A stretch of DNA of 64,000 nt from Brevundimonas subvibrioides (lineage in GTDB: Bacteria; Pseudomonadota; Alphaproteobacteria; Caulobacterales; Caulobacteraceae): the NCBI GenBank assembly GCA_002280475.1, contig NCEB01000014.1, forward strand, positions 27,261 through 91,260. The letters run 5' to 3'. The notes beneath the pieces were generated by a model that was not told the origin of the DNA, ran no database searches, and was given only the letters and a program-made list of their open reading frames with translations. The position numbers and the translations under genes were made by a program. Numbering within the stretch: the stretch's first letter is position 1; the number at the start of each line of letters is the position of its first letter. Below are positions 18,704 through 26,505 of the stretch, one piece after another.

Positions 18704-19631
18704 GGAGCATCTGATCTATCCGCATCGACGGCGCGGCATGGACCAGTCGCTGTACGGCTGGCGGCCGGTGGCGGAGCGGCCCAAGGGACGCTGGCCGGGC
18801 GACCGGGGGCTGGCGGTCATGATCGTGATGCCGGTCGAGTGGCATATGCTCGACCCGTCGGGAAAGCCGTTCAAGCACCCCGGGGCGATGCAGACGCCCT
18901 GGCCGGATTTGAGGCACTACACGACCCGCGACTATGGCCCGCGCATCGGAGCGTATCGCTTGCTGAGGGCATTGAAGGAGGCGGGGCTAAAGGCGACGGT
19001 GCCGGTGAACGGGATCGCCCTGGAGCGGTATCGGCCGCTGGTCGAGGCGGCGCTGGAGGACGGGCACGAGATCGCGGCGCATGGCTGGTCGACGGACGCG
19101 ATCCATCATTCGGGCCTGAGCGAGGACGAGGAGCGGGCGCTGGTGGGTCGGACACGCGAGGCGTTCGAGCGGGCTGGCCTGACGCCGCGAACCTGGATGA
19201 GCCCGGCCCGGCAGCAGTCGTTCCGCACCCTGCCCCTGATCGCCGAGGCGGGGTTCGACGTCTGTCTGGACTGGGAACAGGACGAGGTGCCGGTGGCGAT
19301 GACGACCGACGCGGGCGTCGTCCAGGCCGTACCACTGATGAACGAGCTGGACGACCGGACCCTGCTGATCGACCGGCGTCAGACCGAGGACGCCTGGGCC
19401 GATCAGGTGCTGGAGGCTGCGGCGTTTCTGAAGGCGGCCGCGGGGGCGGACGACCGGCGGGTGTTGGGGTTCACGTTGACGAGTTATGTCGCCGGGCAGC
19501 CGTTCCGGATGAGCGCGGTGCGGCGGATGCTGGCGGGGCTGGCGGATGGTGGGGCGTGGTCGGCGACGGCGTCGGAGATCGCCCGTTGTTTGGACTCTGG
19601 CGATACCGAGTCCAAGGAGTCCAAATCCTAG
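18693..19631 (+). CDS. NodB-fold amidohydrolase, PuuE / cyclic imidase-like (2)
   Basis: The 312-residue protein starts MLPEEHLIYPHRRRGMDQ. The LIYPHRR..GMD opening is typical of PuuE-like proteins. Further blocks are LAVMIVMPVEWHML, DGHEIAAHGWSTDAIHHSG and WMSPARQQSFRTLPLIAEAGFDVCLDWEQDE (in order). Alternative starts at 18675 (GTG) and 18681 (ATG) exist. It is a divergent paralogue of the preceding gene, and the pair may form a hetero-oligomer or handle two ring forms. It ends the operon; a GC-rich hairpin lies about 105 bases downstream. Confidence 0.75.
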   Translation: MLPEEHLIYPHRRRGMDQSLYGWRPVAERPKGRWPGDRGLAVMIVMPVEWHMLDPSGKPFKHPGAMQTPWPDLRHYTTRDYGPRIGAYRLLRALKEAGLKATVPVNGIALERYRPLVEAALEDGHEIAAHGWSTDAIHHSGLSEDEERALVGRTREAFERAGLTPRTWMSPARQQSFRTLPLIAEAGFDVCLDWEQDEVPVAMTTDAGVVQAVPLMNELDDRTLLIDRRQTEDAWADQVLEAAAFLKAAAGADDRRVLGFTLTSYVAGQPFRMSAVRRMLAGLADGGAWSATASEIARCLDSGDTESKESKS

Positions 19632-19735
19632 GTCGCAACATCAGACTTGGACGATAAGTTTCTGATATTAAATTATTTTTGTCTTTCAGTGGTCAACACT
19701 AACCTATAGCCCAGCTCGGTACTGCGGGTGCCTAA

Positions 19736-19772
19736 CGTCTCCTCCCCGTCGCGCAGCGATGGGGAGGAGACG
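19736..19772. terminator. Hairpin between convergent operons
   Basis: Perfect 12-bp stem CGTCTCCTCCCC / GGGGAGGAGACG with a 13-base loop. It lies between the 3-prime ends of the leuC-like operon (+) and the VOC gene (-). There is no long T-run, so it may be a terminator or a processed repeat. The AT-rich stretch 19632-19735 holds nothing else I can name. Confidence 0.55.
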
Positions 19773-19777
19773 GTGTT

Positions 19778-20269
19778 CTACTCCCCCACCGGCAGATCGC
19801 TCAGCACCTGGTTCAGTTCGATGTAGTGGCCGTCGGGGTCGTAGACGGACGAGAAATTGACCCGTATCACGCTGGCACCGTCGTAGATGTCGCCGGGATG
19901 CAGGATGCGATCGTCCTCGGCGCGGGCCGGGCGCGGCTCGCGCTCGGGCTTGGCGTATTCCATCAGGCCGATGATGCCGATGTAGTCGTCGTTGGCGCGC
20001 AGAAAGACCAGGCGGAGGGACCGCTCGGCCGCCGCATCGGTGGGGGCGTCGCGCGGGGTGCGGATGATGTTGTCGTAGATCGGGACGAGGCCGATGGCGC
20101 GGTAGAAGGCCAGAGACGCCTCCATGTCGCGGACCACCAGGGTGGTGCGACGGAAATCCAGCGGCACGCGCTGGTCGGCGGGCACGCGATCCGGCGCAGG
20201 CTCGGCGACGGCGGTGGAGGCGCAGGCGGAAATCGCCAGGGCCGTGGCCAGCATGAGGGCGCGGATCAT
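19778..20269 (-). CDS. VOC-fold lipoprotein (glyoxalase/dioxygenase superfamily)
   Basis: The 163-residue precursor has a lipoprotein leader MIRALMLATALAISACA, with the lipobox Cys near residue 16, so it should be anchored in the periplasm. The mature part follows the VOC repeat: RRTTLVVRDMEASLAFYRAIGL, and at the end YDPDGHYIELNQV, which keeps the metal Glu of the YIEL motif. The substrate is unknown; VOC proteins include dioxygenases, lyases and isomerases. It overlaps the isochorismatase-type hydrolase by ATGA and is transcribed with it from operator B. Confidence 0.75.
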   Translation of the reverse strand: MIRALMLATALAISACASTAVAEPAPDRVPADQRVPLDFRRTTLVVRDMEASLAFYRAIGLVPIYDNIIRTPRDAPTDAAAERSLRLVFLRANDDYIGIIGLMEYAKPEREPRPARAEDDRILHPGDIYDGASVIRVNFSSVYDPDGHYIELNQVLSDLPVGE

Positions 20270-20961
20270 CGGGCGGTCTCCAGGTGCTTGAGGACTTCGG
20301 CCGCCGGCAGGACATCGGCGTATTTGAGCAGCAGGTCCGTCAGGTTGGCGTAGTGGTAGCTCTCGTGCTTGTCGGCGACGCACTCGACCGGGACGATGGT
20401 CCGGTATCCGCGCGACAGGCTGTCGACGGCGGTGGCGCGCACGCAGCCCGAGGTCGAGCCGCCGGTGACGATCACCGTGTCGATCCGGTGCCAGACCAGA
20501 TAGCTCTGCAGCGGGCTTTCGTGGAAGGCGGACGGCATGCGCTTGTCGAAGATCAGGTCGGTCTCGCAGTCGGGCCGGGCGCGGGGATCGAAAGCGTGGC
20601 GCGGTGACCCGAACTTGATGTTCTGCAGGCTGTCGGGCGTGTCGGTGCGGGTGCCCCAGATGCCGGCGTCGCCGCCGTCGGGTTTGTAGCAGACCCGGGT
20701 CCAGACCACGGGCAGCCCCCCTGCCCGCGCCGCATCGCTGAGCCGGTTGATCCAGTCGATCTGGTCCGGGTCGGTGACATAGGCGGATTTCGGGAACAGA
20801 TCGGGGCGGGTGTAGGCCTGCTGCACGTCGATGTTCACGACCGCCGCCCGATCGCCGAAACCGAAGCCGCGACGCGCCGGATTGGCCAGAACCTCCTCAT
20901 AGATCGTGCGCGCGGGCCGGTCGTCGCGGACCATGGTGGAGGCGAATGTCAGTTCCGTCAT
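20266..20961 (-). CDS. Isochorismatase-family amidohydrolase
   Basis: The 231-residue cysteine hydrolase has the family triad: Asp in AAVVNIDVQQAY, Lys in LIFDKRMPSAFHES, and Cys in GGSTSGCVRATAVDSLSRGY. Relatives include N-carbamoylsarcosine amidohydrolase and maleamate amidohydrolase. In this island it is a good candidate half-amidase: it would remove ammonia from the maleamate-type product of a cyclic imidase. The start MTELTFASTMV at 20961 is preferred over the upstream in-frame ATG at 21030, which would run into the operator. It is first in a two-gene operon under site B, divergent from a TonB receptor. Confidence 0.85.
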   Translation of the reverse strand: MTELTFASTMVRDDRPARTIYEEVLANPARRGFGFGDRAAVVNIDVQQAYTRPDLFPKSAYVTDPDQIDWINRLSDAARAGGLPVVWTRVCYKPDGGDAGIWGTRTDTPDSLQNIKFGSPRHAFDPRARPDCETDLIFDKRMPSAFHESPLQSYLVWHRIDTVIVTGGSTSGCVRATAVDSLSRGYRTIVPVECVADKHESYHYANLTDLLLKYADVLPAAEVLKHLETAR

Positions 20962-21027
20962 AAGCGTGACCGTGGCCTGTAAAACACGACGATGCGACGA
21001 CAGGGTAGCGACGCTTGTGGGACGTCG

Positions 21028-21053
21028 CAAATGATATAAGGATATACCATTAG
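21028..21053. promoter_or_regulatory. GntR1-type operator, site B
   Basis: Arms CAAATGATATA and TATACCATTAG, spacing as in the other copies. It lies between the divergent isochorismatase gene and the TonB receptor gene. Confidence 0.7.
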
Positions 21054-21106
21054 AACCGACCGATCAGAGTCGGGTTCGCCGTCATCCAGAGCCAGGAGAA
21101 CCACCG

Positions 21107-23422
21107 ATGTGTAGGTCCGCGTTGCTGTTCACGAGCGTTTCCAGCCTGATCCTTCTGTCCGCGCTTCCGGCCACGGCCCAGACCGCGCCCGCCCAGGAGC
21201 AGGCGTCGCGGATCGAGGACATCGTCGTCACGGCCCAGCGCCGCGAGCAGAACATCCAGGACGTGCCCCTGGCCGTCACCGCCTTCACCGACACCCAGCT
21301 GGAAATCGCCATCGTCGAGGACACCACCGACCTGGTGCGCGTCACGCCCAGTCTGACGGGCGGTCTGAACACCGGCACCGGCGGGGCGGTCAGCTACTTC
21401 ATCCGGGGCCTGGGCTCGACCGAACAGGTCGCCACCTTCGACGTGCCGGTCGCGACCTATGTCGATGAGGTCTATGTCGCGCGTCAGATCGCCAACAACA
21501 TCACCCTGCTGGACGTGGACCGGATCGAGGTCCTGCGCGGGCCGCAGGGAACACTGTTCGGACGCAACACCACCGGTGGGGCGATCTCGATCACGACGCG
21601 GAAGCCGGGACAGGATTTCCGGGGCAGTCTGGAAGCCAGCTATGGCTCCTTCGAGCGCATGCACGTCCGGGGAAACGTCAGCGGGCCGCTGAATGACAGG
21701 GTCGCAGCCGGCTTCACCTTTCTGCGGATCGACGACGACGGCTATGCCGACAGCCTCGTCACCGGTGAAGGCCTGAACGGCGAGGCGACCTGGGGCGTCC
21801 GGGGCGCGCTTCGCATCACCCCTTCGGACAACTGGGACTGGAACATCTCGGCGGACTACGTCGACCAGCAGAAGACCACGATCGGCGTGAACCCGCTCGA
21901 CCCCGAATACACCAGCCGCACAGGCCTGAGGCAGGGCGAGTGCGACAACGGATCGATCAACGATTACCTGTTCCAGCGGCTCGGCAACTGCGCGCGAAAC
22001 GAGGTGTCGACCGTGATTTCGAACCTCAGCCACGAGATGGACTGGGCGACGATCAGCTTCATCACGGGCTACATCAACACCTCGCAGGACTTCTCGATCG
22101 ACTTCGGTCTGGGCGGCAGCCCCACGCCGTTCGGCGGCTTCACCATCTCCAACGAGGTCGACTCCAAGCAATTCTCGCAGGAGGTCAAGCTGGCCGGCGA
22201 GCACGGCCGGGTGAACTGGGTCGCTGGCCTGTTCTACTTCACCGAGGACAACTCGACCTATCAGGTCGACACCTTCGCCACCACGCCGACGGCCACATCG
22301 GCTCTGGTCCTGGGCGACCGGCTGCTGGAAAACTCGACCGACAGCTTCGCCGTCTATGCCCAGGCGGACATCGGGCTGACCGACCAGTTGATCCTGACGC
22401 TCGGCGGTCGGTACACGGACGAAGAAAAGGAGGTCGATTTCATCGACCGCACCCGCGCCAGCTATCCTGCAGGCTTCATCCCCTTCACCGGGGCCGCCAC
22501 TACGCGGCCGACGACGGCAAACCTTATCGCCGCCGGTATCCCCGTCGAGCAATCGACGTCCCGGTTCACGCCGCGCGTGGCCCTGGCCTATGAGGTCAGC
22601 GACGACGTGATGGTCTTCGCCTCGGCGACCAACGGCTTCAAGTCCGGCGGCTGGAACGCCCGGGGCACGACGGCGGTCACCAACTCGGCCTTCGGGCCGG
22701 AAGAGGCCTGGTCCTACGAACTGGGCCTGCGCTCGGACCTGTTCGACGACAGCCTGCGCCTGAACCTGACGCTTTATCGTCTGGACGTCGAGGACCTGCA
22801 ATTGCTGTCCGGCCAACCCCGGCCGGGCGGCGGCATCGATTTCGTGACCCGCAACGCCGGCGGACTGGAAGCCACCGGGCTCGAGGCCGAGATCACCTGG
22901 CGGCCGACCGATGCCCTCGAGATCTATGCCACAGGGTCCATCGCGGATCGCGAGTATGTCGACATCCCGCCGGTCAACGGTGCCGGCGGCGTGCCCTGCT
23001 CGTCCACGCCGGAACCCTTGAACTGCGTCACCGAGCGAGACGAGCCGGTGCGGTTCCCGGAGAGCCAGGCGACGCTCGGCGCGCGCTACACCCTGCCGAC
23101 GACCTTGCTGAACGGCAGTTGGTCACTGAACGGCTCCATCAGCTATTCGGACGAATACTGGACCTCCAGCTACAACGACGCGAGGACGGTCACGGGCGTG
23201 CCGTTCGGTGGCACCACGCCGATCACCGTGCCGCTGTCGCTCACGCCCACGACGACCGTCTACAACATCGGCATCCGCTACGAGAGCCTGGACGGCGGCT
23301 GGGAAGCCTCGCTCGACTGCTCGAACTGCGGCGAGGAATACTATCTGACGTCGTCGCTGGTGGGTCTCGGCTACCCCAACGATCCGCGCCGGGTGACCTT
23401 CCGTCTGCGCCGGAACTTCTGA
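21107..23422 (+). CDS. TonB-dependent outer-membrane receptor (1)
   Basis: The 771-residue receptor is full length. It has a signal peptide, an N-terminal TonB-box region (RIEDIVVTAQRREQNIQDVP) and a plug domain with RIEVLRGPQGTLFGRNTTGGAIS. A long beta-barrel follows, with repeated aromatic-ended strands and a terminal FRLRRNF ending in Phe, as expected for BAM recognition. It should import the pathway substrate, or a chelate of it, across the outer membrane with energy from TonB. It is controlled by site B with the isochorismatase gene and followed by an exported VOC gene. A cysteine pair near the end (CSNCGEEYYL) is unusual. Confidence 0.93.
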   Translation: MCRSALLFTSVSSLILLSALPATAQTAPAQEQASRIEDIVVTAQRREQNIQDVPLAVTAFTDTQLEIAIVEDTTDLVRVTPSLTGGLNTGTGGAVSYFIRGLGSTEQVATFDVPVATYVDEVYVARQIANNITLLDVDRIEVLRGPQGTLFGRNTTGGAISITTRKPGQDFRGSLEASYGSFERMHVRGNVSGPLNDRVAAGFTFLRIDDDGYADSLVTGEGLNGEATWGVRGALRITPSDNWDWNISADYVDQQKTTIGVNPLDPEYTSRTGLRQGECDNGSINDYLFQRLGNCARNEVSTVISNLSHEMDWATISFITGYINTSQDFSIDFGLGGSPTPFGGFTISNEVDSKQFSQEVKLAGEHGRVNWVAGLFYFTEDNSTYQVDTFATTPTATSALVLGDRLLENSTDSFAVYAQADIGLTDQLILTLGGRYTDEEKEVDFIDRTRASYPAGFIPFTGAATTRPTTANLIAAGIPVEQSTSRFTPRVALAYEVSDDVMVFASATNGFKSGGWNARGTTAVTNSAFGPEEAWSYELGLRSDLFDDSLRLNLTLYRLDVEDLQLLSGQPRPGGGIDFVTRNAGGLEATGLEAEITWRPTDALEIYATGSIADREYVDIPPVNGAGGVPCSSTPEPLNCVTERDEPVRFPESQATLGARYTLPTTLLNGSWSLNGSISYSDEYWTSSYNDARTVTGVPFGGTTPITVPLSLTPTTTVYNIGIRYESLDGGWEASLDCSNCGEEYYLTSSLVGLGYPNDPRRVTFRLRRNF

Positions 23423-23542
23423 GGCCAAGAGGTTGCGTCGCCGGACTCTCCTGGCCGGCGGCGCGATGGGGGCGGACCTGAACGCCACCTACAGCGGGGC
23501 GCGGGCGGTGAGCTCGCGCCCCGTCTTCTTACGGAGGATACG

Positions 23543-24088
23543 ATGATGCCCGACCGCCGCGCCGTGTTGATCGGCTCCGCCCTGGCCCCCGCCGTGATGG
23601 CCGGGGCCGCCGTGGGTCAGGCCCCGCCCTCCACCGGCCAGCTGGTGCGATGCGCCCTGTTCGTGTCGGATCTGGAGGCGTCGACCGCCTTCTATCGCGA
23701 CGGGATCGGCCTGCCGGAACTGCTGTTCGAAGGGGCCTTGCAGGGCGCGCCGCTGGAGCGGCTGCTGGGTCTGGCCGAGGGCGCGGGCGTGCGGTTCCGC
23801 ATCCTGAAGGCGGAGGGTCCGCCCTATGGCATGATCGCCCTGTTCCAGGTGACGGGGCAGGACCTGACGCGGGTCGAGAAGACGCAAGGATCGGTCAACA
23901 TCGGCGAGGGCGTGCTGGTGTTCCACCGGCCGGACCTGGACGCCCTGGCCGCGCGGCTGGCACCCATGGGCCACGCCTTCATCGGCCCGGCGGAACGGCT
24001 GGTGGACACGCCACAGCGACGAACGGATCGCGAGGTGATGCTGCGCGACCCGGACGGGGTGCTGATCAATGTGATCGAGCGGGCCTGA
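23543..24088 (+). CDS. VOC-fold protein with Tat-like leader
   Basis: The 181-residue protein starts MMPDRRAVLIGSALAPAVMAG, with two arginines before a hydrophobic run, which suits a Tat signal. The mature part is VOC-like: RCALFVSDLEASTAFYRDGIGLPELLF and, at the end, RDPDGVLINVIERA. The position of the metal Glu (YVEL in typical members) is occupied by Asn, and no strand-1 His is evident, so it may bind a ligand without classical metal chemistry. It is 120 bases downstream of TonB receptor 1 and probably in the same transcript. It is closely similar to the VOC protein at 54308-54802. Confidence 0.72.
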   Translation: MMPDRRAVLIGSALAPAVMAGAAVGQAPPSTGQLVRCALFVSDLEASTAFYRDGIGLPELLFEGALQGAPLERLLGLAEGAGVRFRILKAEGPPYGMIALFQVTGQDLTRVEKTQGSVNIGEGVLVFHRPDLDALAARLAPMGHAFIGPAERLVDTPQRRTDREVMLRDPDGVLINVIERA

Positions 24089-24127
24089 TACCGGTCAGGC
24101 TCCGAGCGGGTGTCGGTTCGAAGGGTT

Positions 24128-24340
24128 TCATCACAACGAGCACAACGAAGGCACAAAGGACACGACGAGACTGAGTGCGCGTCTAGATCGCCGACTACAA
24201 ACCCATGATGCTCGGGCAGAAAAGAAGGGGCGGCTTCGCCGCCGATCTTCGTGCTCAATCTCACCGGGGCGGATCGGCCCTGCGAACGCGCGCTCGGTCC
24301 CGTCGTGTCCTTCGTGCCTTCGTTGTGCTCGTTGTGATGA
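24128..24340. repeat. Long inverted repeat element
   Basis: Two 40-base arms (24128-24167 and 24301-24340) are reverse complements with one mismatch. They begin TCATCACAACGAG and end with GACACGACG. The 133-base core holds a smaller hairpin GGGGCGGC-TTC-GCCGCC. No open frame is supported. It lies between the convergent VOC gene and the 24368 gene, and looks like a MITE or REP-type element. Confidence 0.75.
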
Positions 24341-24367
24341 ACCTCTTCTACCAGGCTCGGCGCGGGC

Positions 24368-25081
24368 TCAACGCTCGAGCGCGATCAGCTCGTACCAGGT
24401 CTGCATGTAGCCGCCGACACCGCCCTGGAGCATGATCCCGTCGGCGTCGTCGGTGATCCAGACATCGTAGGGCGGATGCTGGCCGGCCATGCCGGAGGTG
24501 CCGTCGTCGATGAACTGAAAGTGTTTGGCGGCGAAGGTCCCGGCCCTGACCGTCACCGCCTCGCGGCCCAGGAAGACGGCGTCGATGTTGACCTCGGAGA
24601 TCATCGGCGGGGTGGCGCCGCGGTGGTCGGGGCTGGGGAGCAGGACACGCAGCTTCTTCTTCTCGCCCTCGGCCCAGTCGAACAGGGCCAGCAGATAGCC
24701 GTCGGCCACGACCGGATGGGTGCCCATGCCGTCGATGGGAGCGTCCAGCGGCATGAACTGGCTGAGCCGTCCGATGGCGGGGCCATGGCTTTCGCACTCG
24801 ACGCCGTCGGGCGTGAAGCGGAACCAGCCCGAGCCCATGAAGCGGTCGTCGACCGTCAGGCGGACGTGGCAGTCCATCGGCCGCCCATGCTCGTCCAGCG
24901 AATAGACGATGTCGCGCAGGACGCTGGGATGCGGCTCCTCGATCTCGCAGTGGGCGCGCAGGGTGCGCTTGCCGTCGGTATGATGGGTGAAGCGGAAATG
25001 CTCGATGCCGCGCGGCTGGTCGAGGCGCTCGGGCTTCTTCGAAGTGTACAGGATGGTGCCGGTGATGGAGCGGTGCTTCAC
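24368..25081 (-). CDS. Unrecognised conserved-looking protein, probable beta-barrel
   Basis: The 237-residue protein (GTG start inside the aldehyde dehydrogenase stop) is rich in alternating strand patterns. Examples are LRAHCEIEEPHPSVLRDIV, CHVRLTVDDRFMGSGWFRF and KHFQFIDDGTSGMAGQHPPYDVWITDD, ending MQTWYELIALER. This looks like a ligand-binding beta-barrel of the lipocalin or START-like type, but I do not recognise the family. No signal peptide is present with this start. It is the last gene of the operon running from 28729, so it belongs to the pathway under site C. Confidence 0.7.
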   Translation of the reverse strand: MKHRSITGTILYTSKKPERLDQPRGIEHFRFTHHTDGKRTLRAHCEIEEPHPSVLRDIVYSLDEHGRPMDCHVRLTVDDRFMGSGWFRFTPDGVECESHGPAIGRLSQFMPLDAPIDGMGTHPVVADGYLLALFDWAEGEKKKLRVLLPSPDHRGATPPMISEVNIDAVFLGREAVTVRAGTFAAKHFQFIDDGTSGMAGQHPPYDVWITDDADGIMLQGGVGGYMQTWYELIALER

Positions 25082-26505
25082 GTCGAACCCTCTTCGGAAA
25101 AGGCGGCCAGCGGCAGGGGCCGGGCGGTGTTGGCGATCAGCGCCTGACGACGGAGAAAGCGGCGATAGCCGTCCTCGCCCATGCGGGAGGGGCCCAGGCC
25201 CGAGCATTTGAAGCCCTGTTTGGCGGCCTCGTAGAAGATGGAGGTGAGGGCGGCGTCGTTCAGGCTGATCGCCCCGGCCTCAAGCCGTCGGCCGACCGCC
25301 TCGGCCTCGTCCAGGGCGGCGGCGAAGACGGCGGCGGACAGACCGTATTCGCCGTCATTGGCCAGGGCGACGGCCTCCTCGACCGTGTCGAACGCCATGA
25401 CCGGCAGGAGGGGGCCGAAGGTCTCGTCGCGCATCACGGCCATGTCGGGGGTGACCTCGGCGATGACGGTGGGCCGCAGCCACAGGCCGCCGCCGTGGGT
25501 CTCGATCTCGCCGCCGGTCAGGACGCGGGCGCCCCTCTGGCGGGCATCGGCGATCTGGGCGGACAGGATATCGACCTGGCGGTCGAAGATGATGGGGCCG
25601 ATCTCTCCCACCGTGATGTCGGGCCAATTCAGGCGGGCGGCCTGCGCCTTCTCGACCAGCCGGGCCAGGAAGGCGTCGTGGATCGGTCGGGCGACATAGA
25701 TGCGCTCGATCGACTGGCAGGCCTGGCCAGTGGACAGGACCGAGCCCCGCAACGCTGCGTCGGTGGCGGCGTCGAGGTCGGCACCCTCCAGCACGATCAG
25801 CGGGTCCTTGCCGCCGAGCTCCAGATAGGCGGGGATCAGGCGGCCGGCGGCCTGGACGGCGACCTTGCGGCCCGTCGCGACCGAGCCGGTGAAGCAGACG
25901 CAGTCGGCGAGGTCGACCACGGCCTGTCCGGTGATCCCGTCGCCGGGGACGAAGGCGAAGACAGCGGCGAGCTCGGGCACCTCGGCCACGGCGGCCATGA
26001 CGGGAGCGATGAAGCGGGGCGTAACCTCGGACGGCTTCACCAGGACGGCGCATCCGGCCAGCAACGCCGGGACCGCATCGATCATGCCCAGAAGAAGGGG
26101 AAAGTTCCACGGGCTGACCACGCCGACGAGGGCATAGGCCTTCCAGGCGGCGGTGTGGCGCACCGACGGCAGACCCCGGCCCTGGATCCATTCCGGCGGG
26201 GCGTCGGCGGCGATGACGCGAGCCCAGGCCTCGATGGAGCCGACGACGCTGTCGATCTCAAGCCGGGCGATGCGGCGGCGGCCGGTGTCGGTCTCCAGCG
26301 CCGCACCGATGGGCTCGGCGTGGCGGCGCAGCGCCTGGGCGAAGGCGCGCAGCACCTCCAACCGGGAGGCGCCCCCCCTCGCCTCCCACCCTTGCTGGGC
26401 GGCGCGAAGGCGGGCGGCGACCTCCAAGACCTCGGCCGGGTCGAGCGCCTGACCGCGCCAGTCGTGGACGCCGGTGCGTGGGTCGCGGGCGGTGAAGCTC
26501 CTCAC
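25078..26505 (-). CDS. Aldehyde dehydrogenase
   Basis: The 475-residue NAD(P)-dependent enzyme has VVSPWNFPLLL, the cofactor loop CFTGSVATGRKVA, the general-base Glu in YLELGGKDPLIVL, and the catalytic Cys in STGQACQSIERIYVA. The C-terminus SRMGEDGYRRF is also typical. It oxidises an unknown aldehyde to the acid. The GTG start at 26505 lies within the stop of the FAD oxidase gene, and the longer upstream frame is that gene read in another register. Pairing with an FAD oxidase suggests alcohol-to-aldehyde-to-acid steps or side-chain clean-up. Confidence 0.9.
   Translation of the reverse strand: MRSFTARDPRTGVHDWRGQALDPAEVLEVAARLRAAQQGWEARGGASRLEVLRAFAQALRRHAEPIGAALETDTGRRRIARLEIDSVVGSIEAWARVIAADAPPEWIQGRGLPSVRHTAAWKAYALVGVVSPWNFPLLLGMIDAVPALLAGCAVLVKPSEVTPRFIAPVMAAVAEVPELAAVFAFVPGDGITGQAVVDLADCVCFTGSVATGRKVAVQAAGRLIPAYLELGGKDPLIVLEGADLDAATDAALRGSVLSTGQACQSIERIYVARPIHDAFLARLVEKAQAARLNWPDITVGEIGPIIFDRQVDILSAQIADARQRGARVLTGGEIETHGGGLWLRPTVIAEVTPDMAVMRDETFGPLLPVMAFDTVEEAVALANDGEYGLSAAVFAAALDEAEAVGRRLEAGAISLNDAALTSIFYEAAKQGFKCSGLGPSRMGEDGYRRFLRRQALIANTARPLPLAAFSEEGST

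Noticed and set aside
17756-19631. Chitin or peptidoglycan deacetylases.
   Set aside because: They lack the FDD metal motif and signal peptides; the sequence pattern is that of PuuE/imidase. The protein at 57936 is the true polysaccharide-type member.
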